A DNA stretch of 8,408 bases, taken from NCBI GenBank assembly GCA_041602815.1, contig JBFIFO010000163.1, forward strand, positions 1 to 8,408. Direction: 5' to 3'. Made by a program: the position numbers and the translations under genes. This DNA is from GCA-020356105 sp041602815 (GTDB taxonomy: Bacteria; Pseudomonadota; Alphaproteobacteria; UBA8366; JADFVY01). The notes below the pieces were generated by a model that was given only the letters and a program-made list of their open reading frames with translations, had not been told where the DNA came from and ran no database searches. How positions within the stretch are numbered: position 1 is the stretch's first letter; each line of letters begins with the position of its first letter. Below, in pieces: positions 1 through 4,448 of this stretch.

Positions 1-576
1 GATGTCGTTCTGGATGGTGCCGCTGAGGTGCGCGCGTTTAACCCCCTGCTCCTCGCCGGCGACGACGAACATGGCAAGCACCGGCAGCACGGCGCCGTTC
101 ATGGTCATCGACACTGACATCTCGTCCAAGGGGATGCCGTCGAACAGAATCTTCATGTCCTCGACGGAATCGATGGCGACGCCGGCCTTGCCGACATCGC
201 CGACGACGCGCGGATGGTCGGAATCGTAGCCGCGGTGGGTCGCAAGGTCGAAGGCGACCGACAGGCCCTTCTGGCCGCCGGCCAGCGCCTTGCGGAAGAA
301 GTCGTTCGACTCCTCGGCGGTCGAGAAGCCGGCGTACTGGCGGATCGTCCACGGCCGCTGCGCGTACATCGTCGCGCGCGGGCCGCGGGTGAACGGCGCG
401 AAGCCGGGCAGCGAGCCGACATGCGCAAGGCCCTCGAGGTCGGCCTCGGTATAGAGCGGCTTGACGGGAATCCCCTCCGGCGTGTGCCACACGAGCTCGT
501 CGAGCGTGCGGCTCTTCAGTTCGCTCTCGGCAAGCTTGCGCCAGTCCTCCAGCGACCTGTCCTCGAAGTCCGCCAT
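1..576 (-). CDS. scpA: Methylmalonyl-CoA mutase, N-terminal part (cut by window edge)
   Basis: This is an adenosylcobalamin-dependent mutase interconverting (R)-methylmalonyl-CoA and succinyl-CoA in propionate and branched-chain catabolism. The 192 codons visible encode the start of the substrate-binding TIM barrel. Signatures are LYTEADL (residues 41-47), RPWTIRQYAGFS (74-85, including the active-site tyrosine region), GQKGLSVAFDLATHRGYDSD and VGDVGKAGVAIDS, then SMTMNGAVLP and GTIQND at the edge. The N-terminus resembles the single-polypeptide E. coli Sbm type, and no small-subunit gene lies upstream, so a homodimer is likely. The cobalamin-binding C-terminus lies outside the window. The start is fixed by an AAGGAGG Shine-Dalgarno at 585-591, 8 nt from the ATG. 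A promoter and palindromic operator candidate lie directly upstream. Family assignment is very secure; the symbol is by analogy (mcm and mutB are also used). Confidence 0.95.
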   Translation of the reverse strand, partial: MADFEDRSLEDWRKLAESELKSRTLDELVWHTPEGIPVKPLYTEADLEGLAHVGSLPGFAPFTRGPRATMYAQRPWTIRQYAGFSTAEESNDFFRKALAGGQKGLSVAFDLATHRGYDSDHPRVVGDVGKAGVAIDSVEDMKILFDGIPLDEMSVSMTMNGAVLPVLAMFVVAGEEQGVKRAHLSGTIQNDI

Positions 577-601
577 GTGCCGGCCCTCCTTCGCCTCCGC
601 C

Positions 602-620
602 TATTGTGCAGCGCACAATA
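602..620. promoter_or_regulatory. Perfect 8-bp palindrome, candidate operator of the mutase gene
   Basis: TATTGTGC, then AGC, then GCACAATA form a perfect 8-bp inverted repeat with a 3-nt centre. It lies immediately downstream of the predicted -10 box of the mutase promoter, across the expected start point and before the Shine-Dalgarno, which is a typical repressor position. The core TGC-N3-GCA is like that reported for PhaR-type regulators of alphaproteobacteria, but the regulator identity is only a guess. It has no T-tract, so a terminator is less likely. Confidence 0.6.
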
Positions 621-649
621 ATGGTAGCGAAGCCGGCCCGAATTGTCCA
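621..649 (-). promoter_or_regulatory. Sigma70-like promoter of the mutase gene
   Basis: On the minus strand, TGGACA (649-644, 5 of 6 to the -35 consensus) is followed after exactly 17 nt by TACCAT (626-621, 4 of 6 to the -10 consensus). The start point would fall near 613-615, inside the palindrome at 602-620. The leader before the ATG would be about 38 nt and contain the strong Shine-Dalgarno. This is a prediction from spacing and match only. Confidence 0.5.
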
Positions 650-669
650 TATCGGCCGGGGTGGCGCGA

Positions 670-714
670 CCTCCTCCTTCGAGACGCAGCCCTTGCCTGC
701 TCCTCAGGATGAGG
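670..714 (-). repeat. Interspersed intergenic repeat, copy 1 (inverted)
   Basis: Read on the minus strand, this begins CCTCATCCTGAGGAGC and ends GTCTCGAAGGAGGAGG. This is the layout of a short imperfect-palindrome repeat that I recall as frequent between genes in alphaproteobacterial genomes. It pairs with copy 2 at 730-772 in the opposite orientation: 702-714 and 730-742 are exact 13-nt reverse complements 15 nt apart, so any transcript across them could form a long stem. Confidence 0.65.
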
Positions 715-729
715 CTGCAAGGCCGGTGT

Positions 730-772
730 CCTCATCCTGAGGCGGGCCGAAGGCCCGTTTCGAACGATGAGG
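730..772 (+). repeat. Interspersed intergenic repeat, copy 2
   Basis: It starts CCTCATCCTGAGG and ends TCGAACGATGAGG, so the same element as at 670-714 is present in reverse orientation. It contains an internal hairpin, CGGGCC (743-748), GAA, GGCCCG (752-757), followed by TTT on the plus strand. It lies 23 nt past the stop of the DUF302 gene, so the repeat pair may also attenuate leftward transcription from that gene. That role is inferred. Confidence 0.65.
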
Positions 773-795
773 TCGCTCGACTTCGCGTCGGGGTC

Positions 796-1293
796 CTACT
801 TCCCGGTCGCGTCGGCGGCGATCTTGGCGAAGATGGCGTCGAGTTCCTGCGCCATGTCGTCCAGTGCCGGCACCTCGTAGGGCGCGAACACGGCGCTCGG
901 CTTGCGGTAGGTCAGGGTCGCGGTGCCGTCGCTTTCCTCGGTGATGTAGAAGCGCAGCGGCGCCTCGATGCCGGCGGGAACGCTGGCCTCCAACATGCGC
1001 ACGGCGAAGTCGGGCCGGAACACGCCGACCACCATGTTGCCGGGGATCGTCTTGTTGAGCGCCCGCTTGGCGCCCAGCGTGGCGCTGGCGCGGGTGACCA
1101 GCCCCATCTTGTTGGCCTCGACGGCGGCATCGAGGCGCGACACGAGATCGACATAGGAATGGCCGGTCTCGATGACCTGGGTTCCGGGATACGGGGCCGG
1201 GTTCTCGGCCCGGCCGGGCGCGGTCGCGGCCACCATCATCAGCAGCGCGGCGGCCAGCACCGGCGCCGCAAGGCGCGTCGACGTCGTTCGCAT
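796..1293 (-). CDS. Secreted DUF302 family protein
   Basis: The 165-residue product starts with a clear Sec signal peptide: basic MRTTSTR, a hydrophobic stretch at residues 8-24, and a likely cleavage after PGRA at residue 29. The mature protein is therefore probably periplasmic. The rest fits a single DUF302 domain: an early TGHSYVDLVSRLDAAVEANKMG segment, an NK-x-IPGNMVVGVFRPDF segment near residues 80-95, RFYITEE, and a final helix with DDMAQELDAIFAKIAAD. DUF302 proteins have a compact alpha/beta fold and no settled biochemical role, so none is claimed. The start is supported by GAGAGG at 1301-1306, 7 nt before the ATG. It appears monocistronic, with inverted repeats downstream; no convincing promoter was found. 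Confidence 0.85.
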   Translation of the reverse strand: MRTTSTRLAAPVLAAALLMMVAATAPGRAENPAPYPGTQVIETGHSYVDLVSRLDAAVEANKMGLVTRASATLGAKRALNKTIPGNMVVGVFRPDFAVRMLEASVPAGIEAPLRFYITEESDGTATLTYRKPSAVFAPYEVPALDDMAQELDAIFAKIAADATGK

Positions 1294-1447
1294 GGATAAA
1301 CCTCTCGCCAGCCTGTTGAAGCGGCGCGCACCCTAGCCGCAATCGGCGATCACGCGGGGTCAACAGGCCGTGAGGGGAGTGCGCAAAGCGCCCGGTATCG
1401 TCGACGCCCTTGCCAGAGAAGGATTGGCCGGTGCCGCCTCCAAGAAA

Positions 1448-1470
1448 CCCTCTCCCCTGGCGGGAGAGGG
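1448..1470 (-). terminator. Hairpin terminator candidate of the aminotransferase/ParB-like pair
   Basis: Read leftward, CCCTCTCCC, GCCAG and GGGAGAGGG form a perfect 9-bp stem with a 5-nt loop, followed by TTTCTTG. This suits factor-independent termination of the gene ending at 1579. The same sequence with its plus-strand flank (GGCAGGGTGAGGG) also matches a short intergenic repeat that I recall as common in alphaproteobacteria, so it may be a mobile repeat acting as a terminator. Confidence 0.55.
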
Positions 1471-1505
1471 CAGGGTGAGGGGGCCGTGGGCCTCGCGCCG
1501 CCACG

Positions 1506-1530
1506 GGCATCGGATCGAAGATCCGATGCC
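1506..1530. repeat. Perfect 11-bp inverted repeat (hairpin)
   Basis: GGCATCGGATC and GATCCGATGCC flank a 3-nt loop (GAA on plus, TTC on minus). The stem is perfect over 11 bp. No T-run follows on either strand, so it is not a classic terminator. It lies between the ParB-like stop codon and the hairpin at 1448-1470 and could stabilise the 3' end of that leftward transcript or be another intergenic repeat. Confidence 0.55.
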
Positions 1531-1578
1531 GCGATCCCGCAGCCATCCCGGCGCTCGGCGCGGGTGGTACGGGGAACC

Positions 1579-1842
1579 CTAGCGCCGCCTTGCGTGGACG
1601 ATCAACGCCTCGATCGTGTCCTCGCCGAGCGCACGGACCGCCTCGAGCCGGTGCAGGCCGGCGATCAGGACGTAGCGGTTGCGCTCCTCGTCGCGGCGCA
1701 GCTGCACCGGGGTCTCGAGGCCGTGCTCGAGGATGTCCTCGGCCCGGGTCTCGACCTTGCCCTCGTCCAGGGTCCTGGCAAGCTTGGCCGGCACGTAAAT
1801 GTCGGCCAGCTTCACCGTCACCGTGCGCATCAGCTCGCCCAT
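1579..1842 (-). CDS. Small ParB/sulfiredoxin-like domain protein
   Basis: The 87-residue product consists almost wholly of a ParB N-terminal/sulfiredoxin-like fold: MRTVTVKLADIYVP at the start, a helix with AEDILEHGLETPVQLRR (residues 34-50), then RYVLIAGLHRLEAVRALG (56-73). GLHRLEA corresponds to the GERR/GxHR loop that binds nucleotide phosphates in this superfamily. It lacks the helix-turn-helix and dimerisation parts of chromosome-partitioning ParB, so that role is unlikely. The superfamily also includes sulfiredoxins and free-serine kinases, but the activity here is unknown. The chosen ATG at 1842 has a GAGGAGG Shine-Dalgarno (1854-1860) overlapping the TGA of the upstream aminotransferase gene 16 nt away, so translation is probably coupled. 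A second in-frame ATG at 1830 is too far from that site. Confidence 0.75.
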   Translation of the reverse strand: MGELMRTVTVKLADIYVPAKLARTLDEGKVETRAEDILEHGLETPVQLRRDEERNRYVLIAGLHRLEAVRALGEDTIEALIVHARRR

Positions 1843-1858
1843 CGCGTCGCGCCCCTCC

Positions 1859-2707
1859 TCAGCCCGTATCGTGGGCGAATTCCCAGTACAGCTCACGGGC
1901 GCGGCGGAACAGCGGGCCGGGCTGCAGCTCACGGTCCTCGACCCGGGTGATCGGCATCACCTTGGACAGATTGCCGGTGGTGAACACCTCGTCGGCGGCC
2001 AGCACCTCGTCCCAGGTGATGGTGCGCTCCTCGACCGCGACGCCGGTGTCGCGAAACAGCGCGGCGACACGCTGGCGGGTCACTCCGTTGAGGAACGTGC
2101 CGTTGGCCGCCGGCGTATGGGCGACGCCGTCCTTGCCGATCCAGATGTTCGCCGTGGCAAGCTCGGCGACGTTGCCGTCCGGGTCCCGCACCACGGCGTT
2201 GTCGAAACCGCGACCGGAGGCCTCGATGAGGGCACGCGCCGAGTTCGGATAGAGGCACGACGCCTTGGCGTCGGTCGGCGCCATGTCAGGTGCCGGCCGG
2301 CGGTAGCTCGACAGGCATACCGACATCTGGCCCGGCTCGGGCATCTCGCGCGCGAAGATCGACAGGCAGAACCGGGTGCTTTCCGGGTCCGGGGCGACGA
2401 AGTACTGCGCCCCCTTCTCGGCGAAATACATCGGCCTTATGTACAGCGCCGCGCCTTCGGGGAACTTCGCGACGCCGTCGCGGGCGATCGCCTCCACCTC
2501 CTCCGCCCCGTAACGGGGCTTGAGCCCGAACGAATGCGCCGAGGCGATCAGCCGCTGGCAATGCCGGTCGAGATCGGGGGCCACGCCCTCGAAGGCGCGC
2601 GCGCCGTCGAACACCACCGAGGCCATCCAGGTGGCATGGGTCAACGGGCCGAGCAGCAACGGCTCACCCTCGACCCACCTGTCGTCGATAAAGTGAATGG
2701 TCTGCAT
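1859..2707 (-). CDS. Branched-chain-type aminotransferase (class IV, PLP-dependent)
   Basis: The 282-residue product has the fold-type IV aminotransferase layout: FDGARAFEGVAPDLDRHCQRLIASA (residues 33-57), ALYIRPMYF (87-95), the PLP-binding lysine in DAKAS (K148), the conserved glutamate in GNVAEL (E182), FLNGVTRQRV (205-214), and TTGNLSKVMPI (243-253), which holds the PLP phosphate. It should move amino groups between branched-chain or similar amino acids and 2-oxoglutarate in the cytosol. EGxGENxF of canonical IlvE is replaced here by ELATANIWI, and the protein is shorter than E. coli IlvE, so it belongs to a divergent branch whose substrate cannot be fixed by eye; a D-amino-acid or aminodeoxychorismate-type role is possible. 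The Shine-Dalgarno is weak (GCGGA). The ParB-like gene follows 16 nt later, in the same transcript. Confidence 0.85.
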   Translation of the reverse strand: MQTIHFIDDRWVEGEPLLLGPLTHATWMASVVFDGARAFEGVAPDLDRHCQRLIASAHSFGLKPRYGAEEVEAIARDGVAKFPEGAALYIRPMYFAEKGAQYFVAPDPESTRFCLSIFAREMPEPGQMSVCLSSYRRPAPDMAPTDAKASCLYPNSARALIEASGRGFDNAVVRDPDGNVAELATANIWIGKDGVAHTPAANGTFLNGVTRQRVAALFRDTGVAVEERTITWDEVLAADEVFTTGNLSKVMPITRVEDRELQPGPLFRRARELYWEFAHDTG

Positions 2708-2746
2708 GTCCGCACGATAACGCCGTGCGCGCGAAAGGGGAAGGCT

Positions 2747-2774
2747 CCCCTGAGCCGGTGCAGCGGCTCAGGGG
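2747..2774 (-). terminator. Strong hairpin overlapping the stop of the 67-codon gene
   Basis: CCCCTGAGCC (2747-2756) and GGCTCAGGGG (2765-2774) are perfect 10-bp complements, extended by one G-C pair to an 11-bp stem with a 6-nt loop. The leftward transcript then reads AGCCTTCCCCTTT, which is pyrimidine-rich but not a true U-run. The TGA of the small gene (2770-2768) lies within the arm. It could terminate or strongly attenuate transcription ahead of the aminotransferase gene. Confidence 0.5.
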
Positions 2775-2971
2775 GCCGTCTTCAACATGGCCTGCCAGAT
2801 GTTCCAGGCGGTCTCCACCGATACGCCTCCGGCCAGGCTCCCCGACGTCAACATATCCAAGGTCGGTTTTTCCGGTACGGTCCGCATGCCCCTACGCGCC
2901 AGCAGGTCGATAGGATCGGGATCGTCCTGCAATGCTGCGTTACCGTCGGTCTGTGGTCTACGAATATCCAT
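2768..2971 (-). CDS. Small protein of unknown function behind a sigma54 promoter
   Basis: I do not recognise this 67-residue protein. It has no signal peptide or membrane helix. It starts with a polar, Asp-rich segment (MDIRRPQTDG, DDPDPIDLLARRGMR), continues through PEKPTLDMLTSGSLAGG, and ends in an amphipathic stretch with TAWNIWQAMLKTAP. Support for it being real is contextual. A perfect -24/-12 element at 3011-3026 predicts a start near 3000; AGGAAG at 2984-2989 lies 12 nt before the ATG; and a strong hairpin overlaps the stop codon. Base composition is more AT-rich in the first 15 codons than in the rest. It could be a standalone unit, or lead the transcript into the aminotransferase gene 60 nt downstream. 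Confidence 0.6.
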   Translation of the reverse strand: MDIRRPQTDGNAALQDDPDPIDLLARRGMRTVPEKPTLDMLTSGSLAGGVSVETAWNIWQAMLKTAP

Positions 2972-3010
2972 AACGTCTACGCACTTCCTGTCGCGTTGCC
3001 CTGTAACAGG

Positions 3011-3026
3011 AGCAAAGCGCGTGCCA
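3011..3026 (-). promoter_or_regulatory. Sigma54 (-24/-12) promoter
   Basis: The minus strand reads TGGCACG (3026-3020), four bases CGCT, then TTGCT (3015-3011). This matches the sigma54 consensus TGGCACG-N4-TTGCW at every fixed position, and the base before it is the preferred pyrimidine. Transcription would begin near 3000, giving a 29-nt leader to the ATG at 2971. Such promoters need an enhancer-binding activator. Possible upstream sites are the inverted repeats at 3064-3081 and the TGCAAAATGCA element near 3131-3141, both speculative. Confidence 0.7.
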
Positions 3027-3206
3027 GTTGCGTCCGGTGCGACAATGAAACACGCAACAACAGGGAATTCGGGGCGATTCCGGCCGGTTTACGGACTGCG
3101 CCGTCGGTTCGTGGCGACCCAGCCAGCGGTTGCAAAATGCACTCACGCCACAGGCACTCTGCGACTGCCGGGATAAGACTAAAATTCAAGGAAATCCGTG
3201 CATGCC

Positions 3207-3235
3207 TTGTGTCCTTCCGGCGGCTTGTCTAGAAC
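3207..3235 (+). promoter_or_regulatory. Weak sigma70-like promoter candidate for pyrD
   Basis: TTGTGT (3207-3212) and TAGAAC (3230-3235) are separated by exactly 17 nt and sit just downstream of a local AT-rich stretch. The -35 box matches only 3 of 6 and the -10 box 4 of 6. A transcript from here would have a leader of about 60 nt before the pyrD ATG. Confidence 0.3.
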
Positions 3236-3300
3236 GATGGCCGTCACCTACGCGCCGGCGCGCTCCCCCGCCCGGGCGGCGCATCAGGAAATCGCCCGCG

Positions 3301-4353
3301 ATGGACCCCTACGGCCTCATCCTGCCATTGATCCGACTGCTCGAGCCCGAACGTGCACACCGCCTGACGGTGCGGGCACTGGCGTTGGGCCTGGGCCCGG
3401 TACAGCGGCGGCCCGACGATCCGGTGCTGCGGACGCGGGCGTTCGGGCGCGACTTTCCCAATCCGCTGGGGCTGGCAGCCGGCTTCGACAAGAACGCCGA
3501 GGCCTGGCACGCGGCGCTGCGCATGGGGTTCGGCTTCGTCGAGACCGGCACGGTGACGCCCCGGCCACAGGCGGGGAATCCGCGCCCGCGGCTGTTCCGG
3601 CTTGCCGAGGACGCGGCCGTGATCAACCGGATGGGATTCAACAACGACGGGATGGAGGCGGCGGCACGGCGACTGGCCCGGCCACGGCGCGGCATTGTCG
3701 GGGTAAATATCGGCAAGAATCGCGAAACCGCGGATCCCGCAACCGACTACGCCGCATGTGCCGAACGGCTCGGGCCGCTCGCAGACTATCTCGTGGTCAA
3801 TGTCTCGTCGCCAAACACGCCCGGCCTGCGGGCCCTGCAGGGCCCCGAAGCACTGGAACGGATCATCGATGCGGTGGCGCTGGCGCTGGCGCGGGCCTGC
3901 CCCGGGGATGCGCCGCCGGTCCTGGTGAAGATCGCGCCCGACCTGACGGACCAGGACCGCGAGGATATTGCCCAGGTGGCGCGCGGCGCCGCGGTCGCGG
4001 GTCTGATCGTCGCCAACACCACGATCGCCCGCCCGGCCGGCCTGCGCAGCCGCTGGCGCACAGAATCCGGGGGCTTGAGCGGCAAGCCTTTGTTCGAACC
4101 GTCAACCGAACTGCTTGCCGACATGTACCGGAGGACCGCTGGCGCGGTGCCCCTCATCGGGGTCGGCGGCATCGCCAGCGGCCGCGACGCGTACAGGAAA
4201 ATCCGCGCCGGCGCCAGCTTAATTCAGGTTTATACAGCATTTGTTTACCAAGGACCTGTATTGATACGGCGAATCAAGGACGAATTGGCAGCTTTATTGC
4301 ATGCCGATGGATACGATGAAGTCGCCGCGGCCGTGGGGACCGGGACTCGCTAG
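3301..4353 (+). CDS. pyrD: Dihydroorotate dehydrogenase (quinone), class 2
   Basis: This FMN enzyme oxidises dihydroorotate to orotate and passes electrons to membrane quinone, the fourth step of pyrimidine synthesis. At 350 residues it has the class 2 size and the amphipathic N-terminal membrane-docking segment (residues 4-30). Signatures in order: GLAAGFDKNAE (57-67), NRMGFNNDG (109-117), NIGKN (136-140), NVSSPNTPGLR (167-177, holding the class 2 catalytic serine), VKIAPDL (209-215), ANTT (238-241), GLSGKPL (258-264), GVGGI (287-291) and GASLIQVYTAFVYQGP (304-319). The ATG at 3301 gives the expected N-terminus; AGGA at 3286-3289 is a slightly distant Shine-Dalgarno. The final 35 codons (from about 4216) are strikingly AT-rich although the protein sequence stays canonical. 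The TipF-like gene follows after 95 nt without a clear terminator. Confidence 0.97.
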   Translation: MDPYGLILPLIRLLEPERAHRLTVRALALGLGPVQRRPDDPVLRTRAFGRDFPNPLGLAAGFDKNAEAWHAALRMGFGFVETGTVTPRPQAGNPRPRLFRLAEDAAVINRMGFNNDGMEAAARRLARPRRGIVGVNIGKNRETADPATDYAACAERLGPLADYLVVNVSSPNTPGLRALQGPEALERIIDAVALALARACPGDAPPVLVKIAPDLTDQDREDIAQVARGAAVAGLIVANTTIARPAGLRSRWRTESGGLSGKPLFEPSTELLADMYRRTAGAVPLIGVGGIASGRDAYRKIRAGASLIQVYTAFVYQGPVLIRRIKDELAALLHADGYDEVAAAVGTGTR

Positions 4354-4448
4354 CTGGCCCAGTAAGCTTGCCTTGCGAATCCCGCGGGCGTACCTTGCGC
4401 CGGATGGCGGCCAGTCTTCGGTACGGGGAATTATTTTGACGCGTGGTC

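Larger units (their letters stand above)
2972..3300. other. Divergent regulatory region without genes
   Basis: This 329-bp gap separates the leftward small gene from the rightward pyrD and holds promoter candidates for both. It is less GC-rich than its surroundings, especially near 3170-3200. Inverted repeats seen here are GTTGCGT/ACGCAAC (3027-3033 and 3052-3058) and GGAAT/ATTCC (3064-3068 and 3077-3081). No convincing ORF lies inside; frames that cross it are shadows or upstream extensions of pyrD. Confidence 0.6.

Noticed and set aside
38..616. Long minus-strand ORF of 192 codons in another frame over the mutase gene
   Set aside because: It is an Arg/Pro/Ala-rich shadow frame; the real frame (576 to 1) gives an unmistakable methylmalonyl-CoA mutase.
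1330..1363. Possible promoter of the DUF302 gene (TTGACC and TAGGGT on the minus strand)
   Set aside because: The boxes are 22 nt apart, too far for a sigma70 promoter, and no better pair was found.
1370..1582. 70-codon plus-strand ORF in the gap 1294-1578
   Set aside because: It consists mostly of the two intergenic hairpin repeats and has no Shine-Dalgarno or recognisable protein features.
1579..1932. 117-codon version of the ParB-like gene starting inside the aminotransferase gene
   Set aside because: The extra N-terminus is Cys/Ser/Pro-rich and overlaps the aminotransferase C-terminus; the Shine-Dalgarno at 1854-1860 supports the ATG at 1842.
1799..3232. 477-codon plus-strand ORF across the aminotransferase gene
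   Set aside because: It runs antisense to a well-supported aminotransferase, is rich in Arg/Gly/Val shadow composition, shows no domain, and continues through non-coding sequence.
3130..3300. N-terminal extension of pyrD by 57 codons
   Set aside because: The extension is Pro/Cys/Arg-rich with no family match, while the ATG at 3301 gives the normal class 2 length and N-terminal helix.
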